Source of the DNA: Lytechinus pictus
Taxonomy: Eukaryota > Echinodermata > Echinoidea > Temnopleuroida > Toxopneustidae
Direction: 5' to 3'
NCBI RefSeq assembly: GCF_037042905.1
Contig: NC_087261.1
Location: 15,589,917-15,653,916, forward strand
DNA length: 64,000 bases
Below are positions 33,138 through 45,235 of the stretch, piece by piece; within the stretch, counting starts at the first letter, position 1, and the number at the start of each line of letters is the position of its first letter. The translations under genes and the position numbers were made by a program. The notes under the pieces were generated by a model. It did not search any database, was not told the DNA's origin, and saw nothing but the letters and a program-made list of their open reading frames with translations.

Positions 33138-34324
33138 CGTTTCGTCTGTGTGAGCACTTTTAGTTCAGTCTTTGACGAATCACTTATTTCTCGTCGACGC
33201 ACATCGGCAATAAACACTTGATGAAGAAAACGATCACGCGCACTTAAGAGGGGGGGGGGGGCAATTTAACCCTAAACCTCTGCCGTGTATTGCCCACTTT
33301 GCGCGCGCACTTTGATGAGTCTGAAGTTTCGTCGTTGATAGTTCATAGGGGGTTTCGGCTCAGCAACGTACGGTGGATTCCAAAAACAAAGAAAGTTCGT
33401 TGTCTTAAATGCCCGTCAGTTTGCAAATAAAAACTAAGAAGTCTTTCTCGAAAACTTGTGATTGAACCGCAGAGTTAATAAAAAAAAATGGCAACGGCAT
33501 CGTTTAGTGTCCAGAATCAAGGACTACATTGCTGTCTTGATTCACCAATTTTCGACAATGAATTTTTTGTTCTTTAATTGTCATGATGTTGTCCTTTCTT
33601 TTCCTCATGAAAATGAAGTCTTTCCTGAAGCACCTTTATACCAGAGGCGGATCAAAATTAAAAAAAATGAAGCATCCAGATAAATTTTTTTTAAATGTGT
33701 AATTTTATACATTTTGTACCTATATTGGGGCAAATTAATGAATAATCATGCCCTTCGTAGCGAAGGCATCATCTCTGCGGCCACTTTCCTAGAGGTATAG
33801 AGATTATGATAAAAAATACATTTTTAAACTTTCTCAATGTTTTTTTTTATTTTGTTCACTTTTACCAATGTTATTCTCTATACTGTTCTCTTTTCTTTTC
33901 AAACAACTCTCTATTTAGACTGGATTCCAATTTCAACTTGCCTTCATGACCTTCTAACCTACTTTTAGTGAAAAAGCCCCTACAATCATTGTTTCCATGG
34001 TGGCCGCATGCACAAAAGTCGTTGAAGACCAGAATTCCTATTCAGTAAAAAATAAAAAAATAAATGGCTAGATGGAGGGGAATACAATAAACTTTATGGT
34101 TCATGTAAATGGAAACTTAAAATATATTAGAACGTGATAAACTCAGGTCACGCCATAAGCAGATAAGTGCATCGAATAATTAGTCAGAATTTGTTTTCCG
34201 TTCTACCTATAATGTATATACGTGTTGCATTCATAATGTAAAAGGAAATTAGATCCTGAAAAAAACTACATATTCATGTTAATATTGAAAGGGGAATCAA
34301 AACGATCATTACACTATATGACAA
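33138..34324. other. Upstream region of gene B
   Basis: No exon. A G run lies at 33251-33261. The promoter of gene B should be here, but no TATA box or initiator could be assigned with confidence. Confidence 0.4.
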
Positions 34325-34795
34325 TTAAACGAAATGAAAATTAGACCGATTGACGATTACCCTAACTGGTCAGTAGACCATTTGGATATTAGACCAAGTG
34401 GAAATTAGACTAAATTGAAATTAGACCAAGTGGAAATTAGACCAAACGGTCATTAGACCATTATTAGACAAAATGAAGATTAGACCAAGTAGATATTAGC
34501 CGAAGTGGAAATTAGACCAAGTGGTGTTAGACCAACTGGAAATTAGACGAAATGGTTTTAGTCCAATTGCTCATTAGACGAAATGGATATTAGACCAAGT
34601 GGGATTTCAACAAATTGGATATTAGACCAGGTGATAATTAGCACAACTGGTCATTAGACGAATTGGATATTAGACCGAGTGGGAATTAGACGAATTGGAT
34701 ATTACACGAACTGGTTGTAGACAAAATGGGTTTAGACTATAGATGTGAAGTTGGACGAACTGATAAGTATACCAAGCGGTATTAGACCATCCGAT
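34325..34795 (+). repeat. Minisatellite of 'AATTAGACCAAGTGG'-type units
   Basis: More than twenty degenerate units of about 15-20 bp (GAAATTAGACCAAGTGG, ATTAGACGAAATGG, GATATTAGACCAAGTGG) with alternating ACCAA/ACGAA. Non-coding. The same unit occurs inverted at 17880-18290 and in part at 60210-60300. Confidence 0.85.
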
Positions 34796-35445
34796 ATTAA
34801 TTCACCGTCACGCCACTGAATTTGCAAATGAACAAAGTAATGAAAGTATATATCCAACTGTCAACTCTGTCGATGAAGTTCCAATGGTTTATAGACCAGT
34901 TCGTAGTTACTTTATGGACAATTTTGGTCAAATGACCTTTCATTTATTTCATTATGATAGGCAGATTTCAAAGCAAGATATTACGTATGCATGCCTTACA
35001 TAGCAGGATTAAGAAATTGAATGGACCAGGTAACTCGAATAGCACACCAGTGAACACGGCATTTGTTGTATCTCTACTTTGAATACATATTATTGCATGC
35101 TGTACAATGTACTTGGCAAACTGTGAAATACCAGTCGTTCGTGGACGCATTGTTGTTCTTTGTGGATGTGAATGAAAAACACAATTCAAAAGAATATATG
35201 AATAATCAAGACATCAGATTTGGTGCTTATCTATGAGGCGCCGAATGTACCAATATTATATAGAACAATTATTTGTTATATAATCATTATTTATTAAATA
35301 ATAACTATTATTTATATATAATTTACATTTTATTTGTAAATAACTACTATTATATAAAATATCATTTCTAATTATTTATATATAATTCCAAGTAATACTT
35401 CATTATTTGTAAATAATAATAGTTCGACATTCCATTATTTATAAA

Positions 35446-35693
35446 TAATGATTATTTGTTTTTCATTATTTATAAATAATGATTATTTGTTTTTCATTAT
35501 TTATAAATAATGATTATTTGTTTTTCATTATTTATAAATAATGATTATTTGTTTTTCATTATTTATAAATAATGATTATTTGTTTTTCATTATTTACAAA
35601 TAATGATTATTTGTTTTTCATTATTTACAAATAATGATTATTTGTTTTTCATTATTTATAAATAATGATTATTTGTTTTTCATTATTTATAAA
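35446..35693 (+). repeat. 31-bp hairpin-unit array, left arm
   Basis: About eight tandem units CATTATTTATAAATAATGAT + TATTTGTTTTT, some with a C for T change (TTTACAAATAAT). Each unit is itself a perfect inverted repeat around TTTATAAA. Confidence 0.9.
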
Positions 35694-38689
35694 TAATTTG
35701 TTGAGTTTTCCATTATTTATAAATAATGATTATTTGTTAAATAATGAAAACGTCTACTTCATTATTTATAAATAATATTTTCGAGTGCACCTTTATTCTC
35801 ATTATTTATAAATAATCATTATTTAATGTTCGAGTTTTCCATTATTTATAAATAAAGATTATTTGTTAAATAATGAAATATCTACTTCATTATTTATAAA
35901 TAATAATTTTGTTTCAATATCCCATTAATCATTATTTATAAACAATTTTTACAGTTTGCCATTATATACAAATAATCATTATTTATATACAAATAACCAT
36001 TATTTATTAAATAATGCCATTATTTATTAAATAATGCCATTATTTATTAAATAATGGAAAACTCGCTATAACATGCAAATGTGGGACCGCCCATGATATG
36101 AATATTCATGATGCGATTTCCTTTTTCGTGATTTTTCTTCACAAATTTTTGTCCATTTCCTCTTCATAATGACATTTCTTGAAGCAATTTTCTAGGGATA
36201 TGGTCTGATTGTAATATTCTTCATTTTCTATATAACTTCGTCTTCGTAGAAATATCAAAAAGTGTAATTTTATACGATTTTTCCTACAGTTCACAATCCC
36301 CATAGGCGCGCGTGTACGGTAGGGACAACCGGTGAATCGACGGAGTGCTCTTCATCGAAATACTACGTTGGTTGGTCCCCGGAAGTGGCGGGCGGAATTT
36401 AGCCCGAATCCTCGATGGAAGTCGATCAAGTGCATATGAGCTGAGAGAGTGAAATATCAGTGTACTTGTACAGGCCCTTCTACTTTATTTCTTGTTGCTT
36501 TTTTTGTTAAGTTAATTTTTCCTGGTGTAGAGATAAGTTTCAGTTCTAATAATGCACTTCAAATACATTTTGGAGTGTTTGAGGCGCTTGGGGCGATTTC
36601 ACCCTGGCCCCAAAATGCTCGCAACGACAATACGGGGGCATGATGACCCCTAAATTTTTAAAAACTTATTTTTCTATTGAAAATTATCACAAAATTCACC
36701 AAAAGTGTGCACGAAAGCCTTCGTATTTCACTTTTAAAACTCCAAAAAGTGCCCAAATGACAAGCTTGGTCGCTTCGCTGTGTCGCTTTCAACTTGAGAA
36801 CGTTTACGCGTCTGCTTCCCCCCCCCCCCCTCCTCCGAAAGAAATTCTGTATACGGCCATGCTGTAAAGAGCCTGGCACATTAATTTATGTATACTTCAT
36901 TTTCATTATTTTTATCTCATTATCATCATGGCCTTACGCAGAATTTTTTCCGGGGGGGGGGTCGGGGGGAGCAGGACGCGCGTAAACTTTCTCATAAAAA
37001 TCTTGAAAAAGCGAAGCGACCAAGCTTGTCATTTGAGCTTGGTCGCGTCGCTGTCTCGCTTTCAAGATTTTTTTGAGAAACTTTACGCGCGTCCTAGCTG
37101 CTCCCCCCCCCCCCCCCCGGTAAAAATTCTGTGTAAGGCCATGATGATAATGTGATAAAAATAATGAAAATGAAAAGTACATATTTTAAATCAATGTGCC
37201 ATATGCTCTTTTGAGCATGGCCGTTCACAGAATTTCTTTCGGGGGGTGGGGGCAGACGCGCGTAAACGTTCTCAAGTTGAAAGCGAGACAGCGAAGCGAC
37301 TAAGCTTGTCATTTGGGCTTGGTCCCGTGGCTGTCTCGCTTTCAAGATTTTTTTGAGAAAGTTTACGCGCGTCCTGCTCCCCCCACCCCCCCACCCCGGA
37401 AAAAATTATGCGTAAGGCCATGATGATAATGAGATAAAAATAATGAAAATGAAGTATACATAAATCAATGTGCCAGGCTCTTTAGAGCATGGCCGTATAC
37501 ATAATTTCTTTCGGAGGAGGGGGGGGGGGGAAGCAGACGCGTAAACTTTCTCAAGTTGAAAACGACACAGCGATGCGACCAAGCTTGTCATTTGGGCACT
37601 TTTTGGAGTTTTAAAAGTGAAATACGAAGGCTTTCGTGCACACTTTTGGTGAATTTTGTGATAATTTTCAATAGAAAAATAAGTTTTTAAAAATTTAGGG
37701 GTCATCATGCCCCCGTATTGTCGTTGCGAGCATTTTGGGGCCAGGGTGAAATCGCCCCAAACGCCTCAAACAGACACTCCAAAATGTATTTGAAGTGCAT
37801 TATTAGAACTGAAACTTATCTCTACACCAGGAAAAATTAACTTAACAAAAAAAGCAACAAGAAATATTTAATAAGTAGAAGGGCCTGTACAAGTACACTG
37901 ATATTTCACTCTCTCAGCTCATATGCACTTGATCGACTTCCATCGAGGATTCGGGCTAAATTCCGCCCGCCACTTCCGGGGACCAACCAACGTAGTATTT
38001 CGATGAAGAGCACTCCGTCGATTCACCGGTTGTCCTTACCGTACACGCGCGCCTATGGGGATTGTGAACTGTAGGAAAAATCGTATAAAATGACACTTTT
38101 TGATATTTCTACGAAGACGAAGTTATATAGAAAATGAAGAATATTACAATCAGACCATATCCCTAGAAAATTGCTTCAAGAAATGTCATTATGAAGAGGA
38201 AATGGACAAAAATTTGTGAAGAAAAATCACGAAAAAGGAAATCGCATCATGAATATTCATATCATGGGCGGTCCCACATTTGCATGTTATAGCGAGTTTT
38301 CCATTATTTAATAAATAATGGCATTATTTAATAAATAATGGCATTATTTAATAAATAATGGCATTATTTAATAAATAATGGTTATTTGTATATAAATAAT
38401 GATTATTTGTATATAATGGCAAACTGTAAAAATTGTTTATAAATAATGATTAATGGGATATTGAAACAAAATTATTATTTATAAATAATGAAGTAGATAT
38501 TTCATTATTTAACAAATAATCTTTATTTATAAATAATGGAAAACTCGAACATTAAATAATGATTATTTATAAATAATGAGAATAATGGTGCACTCGAAAA
38601 AATTATTTATAAATAATGAAGTAGACGTTTTCATTATTTAACAAATAATCATTATTTATAAATAATGGAAAACTCAACAAATTATTTAT

Positions 38690-39035
38690 AAATAATGAAA
38701 AACAAATAATCATTATTTATAAATAATGAAAAACAAATAATCATTATTTGTAAATAATGAAAAACAAATAATCATTATTTATAAATAATGAAAAACCAAT
38801 TATCATTATTTATAAATAATGAAAAACAAATAATCATTATTTATAAATAATGAAAAACAAATAATCATTATTTGTAAATAATGAAAAACAAATAATCATT
38901 ATTTATAAATAATGAAAAACAAATAATCATTATTTATAAATAATGAAAAACAAATAATCATTATTTATAAATAATGAAAAACAAATAATCATTATTTATA
39001 AATAATGAAAAACAAATAATCATTATTTATAAATA
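38690..39035 (+). repeat. 31-bp hairpin-unit array, right arm
   Basis: About eleven units of the inverse of the left-arm repeat (ATCATTATTTATAAATAATG + AAAAACAAATA). The greater unit number than on the left shows that copy number has drifted between the arms. Confidence 0.9.
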
Positions 39036-39344
39036 ATGGAATGTCGAACTATTATTATTTACAAATAATGAAGTATTACTTGGAATTATATATAAATAAT
39101 TAGAAATGATATTTTATATAATAGTAGTTATTTACAAATAAAATGTAAATTATATATAAATAATAGTTATTATTTAATAAATAATGATTATATAACAAAT
39201 AATTGTTCTATATAATATTGGTACATTCGGCGCCTCATACTTATCTCAGATTTTAAACCACCATGTCACTTTAGTACCAATGACCTTCCTCTGATCATGC
39301 ATGCGCAGAATGGAACTACGAAATGGCTTATTGTCTTTATACCT

Positions 39345-39870
39345 GCATAGCAGAGTGATACCTTGGTCACATTTGTTCTACCGCGGCCGTACGGCGAGTC
39401 GAAAACAGCCGTTTTAAAAAAGCTACATATAGGTGGTTTGAATAAAAATGAATAAAACGGCTGTTTTCAACTCGCCGTACGGCCGCCGTAGAACAAATGT
39501 GACCAAGGTATGAGACTATAGGCGCCGCTTTTCCGACGGCGGCGGTGGCGTCAACATCAAGTCTTAACCGAAGGTTAAGTTTTTGAAATGACAGCATAGT
39601 TTACAAAGTATGTGGACCTAGCTCATGAAACTTGGACATACAAGTAATCAAGTATCACTGAACATCCTGTGCGGGTTTCAGGTTACATGACCAAGGTCAA
39701 ACGTCATAAAGGTCGATGAACTTTGGCCATGTTTGAGGTAATAATTAAATTGCTGTCATAACTCTCAAAGTTTATGGATATAGTTTAGGAATTGTGGACA
39801 TAGGGTTAATCAAGTATCACTGACAAGTCTTAGGTCACATGATCAAGGACTTATGGAGATATTTTCAATA
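39345..39870 (+). repeat. Dispersed repeat family R, copy 6 (3'-truncated)
   Basis: Begins CCTGCATAGCAGAG, is interrupted by a 152-bp MITE, resumes at TGAGACTATAGGCGCCGCTT, and stops after about 1.5 monomers at ACATGATCAAGGACTTATGG. The identical truncated copy lies at 41596-42122 in the duplication. Confidence 0.8.
39359..39510. mobile_element. 152-bp palindromic MITE inside repeat family R
   Basis: Ends TACCTTGGTCACATTTGTTC and its inverse are nearly perfect, continuing through CGGCCGTACGGCGAG and AAAACAGCCGTTTT. The host sequence GAGTGAGACT is split so that TGA is present on both sides, a 3-bp target duplication. Same element at 41610-41761. Confidence 0.85.
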
Positions 39871-40979
39871 CTGAAAATAATATTATAGCGCCTAGTGCAG
39901 ACTTTATGCCTTTATTTTTGAAAATAGGAAAAGGGAAACCCTGGAAACTACAGGTTTCGTGTGATATAGAGATTTTATTATCTCCCAATAAAATCTTCCA
40001 ATATGATAACACTGGAGTTCAATGCATTAATAATCAAAGGGGGCAGGGGGCCTCTGAGAAAGAAATAAACCTCTTATACTCTGTTGGCATTGTTGGTATG
40101 GTGATTGACATTAAGATTTTTTATTAACAATGTAATTACTGTTTAGTATCCGATTTATAGAAGCTCGTCGCTTGATGCGCTCGTTATGTTATATATTGAA
40201 TATGATACAATAACATTTTTTCATGGCAACTATACCAAGGCAACAGGGTCTAGCCATAGCAAAGAAGTTTACCATATACTGTCGTAAAACCTATCATACA
40301 TATTGAATCATATCCAAAGATTCAATTTTGCACTCTTAACTGTCACACTTTTGGAATAATTTTTTTTTTTTCACTCTGGAATACTTTTTGCATCTTTATG
40401 AGTGCAGGTAGCTACATTTTGCACCATAAATCGTGCAGATGTATAGAAAAGGTTCAAATTTGCACCCTTTTGAGTGCAAGAATATCTGCACCTATGCAAA
40501 GGTTTACCATTTTGGATGAACACACACACACCCATGTGATATATCTCGTTAGTAATGGTGATTTGCATACTGTACTTTGTTCATATATCACGATTTCTTG
40601 CAGTGTAGTGCTCATTTTTGTGAAATTTAGTTTTCCCTATTTATGTTGTACATAATAGAGTATACAGAGGCCTATGGCGGCCATTTTGAATATCCAGAAA
40701 ATAAATATTTTGTCAAAAACTATTTTTTAGAGAACATTTTGCTCCTGCCACAAAATTTCATGCATTTTATTGCCAATGAGCGGGCAATTTTGTGATTTTC
40801 ATGGGTAATTCACATATTTTTGGATTTTGCCAATTTGCGGAAAATGCTCAAGGTTACACGAGTGGCATCATTCAGATTCGTAATCAGCACCCTCGAATTG
40901 ACAAGAAACCATCAAAAAATATTGTATATATGAAAAAACAAGGTTTAGTCAATTTTCTATGGGGCCTATCCTGGACTAG
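39871..40979. other. Rest of duplication copy 1 and spacer
   Basis: 39871-40537 is the right part of the duplicated segment; it includes partly inverted 'TTTTGAGTGCA / TGCACCATAAATC' motifs and no gene. 40538-40979 is the roughly 440-bp spacer between the copies, with no feature. Confidence 0.5.
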
Positions 40980-42787
40980 TTGTAGACAAAATGGGTTTAG
41001 ACTATAGATGTGAAGTTGGACGAACTGATAAGTATACCAAGCGGTATTAGACCATCCGATATTAATTCACCGTCACGCCACTGAATTTGCAAATGAACAA
41101 AGTAATGAAAGTATATATCCAACTGTCAACTCTGTCGATGAAGTTCCAATGGTTTATAGACCAGTTCGTAGTTACTTTATGGACAATTTTGGTCAAATGA
41201 CCTTTCATTTATTTCATTATGATAGGCAGATTTCAAAGCAAGATATTACGTATGCATGCCTTACATAGCAGGATTAAGAAATTGAATGGACCAGGTAACT
41301 CGAATAGCACACCAGTGAACACGGCATTTGTTTTATCTCTACTTTGAATACATATTATTGCATGCTGTACAATGTACTTGGCAAACTGTGAAATACCAGT
41401 CGTTCGTGGACGCATTGTTGTTCTTTGTGGATGTGAATGAAAAACACAATTCAAAAGAATATATGAATAATCAAGACATCAGATTTGGTGCTTATCTCAG
41501 ATTTTAAACCACCATGTCACTTTAGTACCAATGACCTTCCTCTGATCATGCATGCACAGAATGGAACTACGAAATGGCTTATTGTCTTTATACCTGCATA
41601 GCAGAGTGATACCTTGGTCACATTTGTTCTACCGCGGCCGTACGGCGAGTCGAAAACAGCCGTTTTAAAAAAGCTACATATAGGTGGTTTGAATAAAAAT
41701 GAATAAAACGGCTGTTTTCAACTCGCCGTACGGCCGCCGTAGAACAAATGTGACCAAGGTATGAGACTATAGGCGCCGCTTTTCCGACGGCGGCGGTGGC
41801 GTCAACATCAAGTCTTAACCGAAGGTTAAGTTTTTGAAATGACAGCATAGTTTACAAAGTATGTGGACCTAGCTCATGAAACTTGGACATACAAGTAATC
41901 AAGTATCACTGAACATCCTGTGCGGGTTTCAGGTTACATGACCAAGGTCAAACGTCATAAAGGTCGATGAACTTTGGCCATGTTTGAGGTAATAATTAAA
42001 TTGCTGTCATAACTCTCAAAGTTTATGGATATAGTTTAGGAATTGTGGACATAGGGTTAATCAAGTATCACTGACAAGTCTTAGGTCACATGATCAAGGA
42101 CTTATGGAGATATTTTCAATACTGAAAATAATATTATAGCCCCTAGTGCAGACTTTATGCCTTTATTTTTGAAAATAGGAAAAGGGAAACCCTGGAAACT
42201 ACAGGTTTCGTGTGATATAGAGATTTTATTATCTCCCAATAAAATCTTCCAATATGATAACACTGGAGTTCAATGCATTAATAATCAAAGGGGGCAGGGG
42301 GCCTCTGAGAAAGAAATAAACCTCTTATACTCTGTTGGCATTGTTGGTATGGTGATTGACATTAAGATTTTTTATTAACAATGTAATTACTGTTTAGTAT
42401 CCGATTTATAGAAGCTCGTCGCTTGATGCGCTCGTTATGTTATATATTGTATATGATACAATAACATTTTTTCATGGCAACTATACCAAGGCAACAGGGT
42501 CTAGCCATAGCAAAGAAGTTTACCATATACTGTCGTAAAACCTATCATACATATTGAATCATATCCAAAGATTCAATTTTGCACTCTTAACTGTCACACT
42601 TTTGGAATAATCTTTTTTTTTCACTCTGGAATACTTTTTGCATCTTTATGAGTGCAGGTAGCTACATTTTGCACCATAAATCGTGCAGATGTATAGAAAA
42701 GGTTCAAATTTGCACCCTTTTGAGTGCAAGAATATCTGCACCTATGCAAAGGTTTACCATTTTGGATGAACACACACACACCCATGT
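40980..42787 (+). repeat. Tandem segmental duplication, copy 2 (uninterrupted)
   Basis: About 1,808 bp nearly identical to copy 1. Differences seen include TTTGTTTTATC for TTTGTTGTATC, ATGCACAG for ATGCGCAG, ATAGCCCC for ATAGCGCC and ATTGTATATG for ATTGAATATG. The site GCTTATCTCAGATTTT near 41490-41505 is the empty target of the palindromic element. Confidence 0.92.
41610..41761. mobile_element. 152-bp palindromic MITE, duplicated copy
   Basis: Same sequence and same TGA flanks as 39359-39510; it was carried along by the segmental duplication. Confidence 0.85.
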
Positions 42788-42789
42788 AA

Positions 42790-42961
42790 TACACTGTAAC
42801 AAATGAAGTGCTAATTTAGCACTTACGGTGCTTGTATAGTGACTGCACTACGAGTGCTGATTTTCTAGTTCAAATTTAAACAAGAAAATCAGTAATCGTA
42901 GTGCAGTCACTATGCAAGCACTGTAAGTGATAAAATTAGCACTTTTATTTTTTACAGTGTA
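42790..42961. mobile_element. 172-bp MITE with TACACTGTA ends
   Basis: Left TACACTGTAAC and right TTACAGTGTA are inverted, followed inward by AAGTGCTAATTTAGCACTTA and GTAGTGCAGTCACTATGCAA-type inverted segments. It lies exactly where the two duplication copies stop matching, so it inserted at or next to the duplication edge. Confidence 0.8.
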
Positions 42962-43159
42962 AGAAAGAATAAAAATGTATCTTGCAGAGAAAGGAAAAGA
43001 AAAGTAGATAAGAGAGTAAGAGTACCATGTAAACAGATATTGATCAAACGTCATTTGTATTGCTATAAAAAAAATACACTCATATACCATATTTTCTCTC
43101 TCTCTCCAACACCAGATGCATCAATGACATCTACCGTAATTCATTCTTAACCAAAACCA

Positions 43160-43815
43160 TCCGTATGAAGGGTAGCCCCGTGTCTGCGCGCCTAAAACTG
43201 TAACTTAGATTAAACATGAATTTATTTTTATTCCAAAAAGTTTTCAGTTGATGATGCTCCTTACATTCTTATTCTAACTTGTTTACTTGACAGCCAATCA
43301 CGGCTCGCCATTTAGCGTCCATTGTCTAGTTTCGGTTCTATTGTATATTGTTTTGCTCTAGCGTTTTAGTCATTCATGCGATTTTACTACGATGAGAAAA
43401 GCTTCAGTATGTCCGTTTGTAAGGCTATTTTACGATTTTGCGGTACCAAACACTTATTTACATTCTTCTGAGTAAGAGAGCCAAAAAATCTCGTGAAAAT
43501 TTGAAAAAGAAAATGCTTTTCTTGGAGAAACCCTCGGACAGTCATTTTCAGATTGAACAATTCACTTCACCCACGATTCGAGAATTTTGATGAGAAAGGC
43601 TGCATTTTGAGGCCGTCACATGAAATGCCCAAAATTCACTGTTTTTCCACCATTTTGAGTCGGATTTTGAATATTTGTCTATGATATCAGGTGTAAATAT
43701 TGTGGTCGTTGCGTATTTTCTTTTATTAGAATCGCGCAGATACGCGCGTGCACAGACAAGGGCACTGTGCAGACTTGGGGCACATTGCCATACTTGGAAC
43801 ATTCTTCGTTCTGAT
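43160..43815 (+). repeat. Interspersed repeat S, copy 1
   Basis: GGTAGCCCCGTGTCTGCGCG, GATTCGAGAATTTTGATGAG and ACATGAAATGCCCAAAATTC recur in the same order at 52290-52725. No domain found in any frame. Confidence 0.65.
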
Positions 43816-45235
43816 GTCATTTGTTCCAAGACCCCCTGAGACATTCAAAAATAAACTGCGGTATACCGTCAAGAAAGGAAAAAAATAGTGTTGCCCTCCA
43901 GCCAATTGCAAAGTGGTAAGACACGACTCCAAAGGTCTATAATACATATGTATTATAGACCTACGTCTGACCCAATGCATGTGGGCCTTCATGAAATTTT
44001 CTGTCTCTGATATCTGGTTCTTATGACAGTCTGAAATGCTATCAAATGACCATGCCTTGGTCAGTTTATGAATAGGAAGTGAAGTGAAGAGGGGGGTCGG
44101 ATGTACAAAAAGGTTGATTATTTCAAGGAATTGGCAAATAGCGAGTTTTCGCACCATCACGCACAACGAATTCAAGAACATAGTAAATCTATTGAAAATG
44201 CAAGCCAAATCACAATGAAGAACTCAGAGTTCTTTGTCGAAAATTGGTAAACCGGAACAACTGGCTGTCCTACGAAACTGCGAATATGTCATTTGTACAG
44301 AGTCCAGGTGGGGGGGGGGGTTCACAAAGATTTAAGTATGACTTAAGTCGCACTTAAATTGTTAAAGGGATGGTACAGGCTTGAAATATTTCTATTTCAA
44401 TGAATACAGTAAAATGCACATAGCAAAATGCTGAAAATTTGATAAAAATCGGAAAACAAATAACAAAGTTATTGAATTTTAAAGATTTATGGGGCGTTGC
44501 AAGAAAGTTATGTTGCAATTGATTGCAAATCGACTGCAACTTTGCAGCCGATTCCGATCGACTGCAACTAGCAATCAATCGCCAATTTGCGTTGCAAGAA
44601 AACGGCTTGCGATTGAACGCAAGTTGCAGCTGATTTGCAGACGATTTGCAGCTGTAAACAGGGTCTGCAGCACAAGACTAGCCGAAAAAGCAAAATATTG
44701 GCTTGCAACAATCTTGAACCTGGAAGAGAGTAAGTAGAAAATATTCATTTTTCAGACAATTCTTTCTCCATTATGTATGTTTTTAGAGAATTTATATATT
44801 TTAGACCTATGCCAGGGAAAAAATTATTTTGAAAAAAGTGAAAATAAATCTTTATCGCCGGTCGAAATTTCACCTTCAACAAATTTTCTACCGTACAATT
44901 TCAATCCCAGTCCCACACTTGACTTTTTGTGTTGGTAATGCACGGTTGTATCAACAACACGGCAGGTCATTGCCGGTGCAGTGCTGTATAGTGTTAAAAA
45001 TCACCCAGGCAGAAGCAAGTAAATGTGTAGGCTCTAATTATGTATGAAACATCGAAAATGACCTTTAAAGATTATTTTTGTTCCTATTTGAAATGATTTT
45101 TTAAGTTATATCGGTTTCAACGGCGAATAGCCATCCAGTAGGCAGTAAATAGAAATTAAAGACTTCCATTACAGTCTAGACATTTCCACAAAAAAAAGAT
45201 TCCTCTCCATTTGTCTCTCTTTTTTTAAGAGTCTG

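Larger units (their letters stand above)
35232..39239. mobile_element. Giant palindromic (foldback-like) element with hairpin arrays, 4,008 bp
   Basis: Ends are perfect inverted repeats, TATGAGGCGCCGAATGTACC at 35232 and its inverse ending at 39239, flanked by direct repeats CTTATC at 35226-35231 and 39240-39245. Each arm holds, from outside in, AT-rich terminal sequence and then an array of 31-bp units built on the self-complementary ATTATTTATAAATAAT (about 8 units near 35446-35693, about 11 near 38690-39030). Next come a unique block of about 450 bp (36060-36640 against 37700-38285) and a G/C-run block. The centre (about 36930-37420) has two smaller palindromes with GCGAAGCGACCAAGCTTGTC motifs. 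No protein is encoded. The duplicated locus at 41490 lacks it. Confidence 0.9.
34715..40537 (+). repeat. Tandem segmental duplication, copy 1 (interrupted)
   Basis: 34715-35231 plus 39246-40537 (about 1.8 kb) match 40980-42787 with only a handful of differences by eye. The 4,008-bp palindromic element plus one 6-bp duplication interrupts this copy. It contains part of repeat family R and the 152-bp MITE. Confidence 0.9.

Noticed and set aside
35446..35693. CRISPR-like regular repeat array
   Set aside because: Units are directly tandem with no unique spacers, the context is eukaryotic, and the array is mirrored in the other arm of a transposon.
36640..37708. Several similar open frames repeated on both strands near the palindrome centre
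   Set aside because: Mirror-image translations of the same inverted repeat; poly-Pro/Gly from C/G runs; no coding signature.
43548..44208. Minus-strand frames of 98 and 160 codons
   Set aside because: They overlap interspersed repeat S, have no domain and no splice context.
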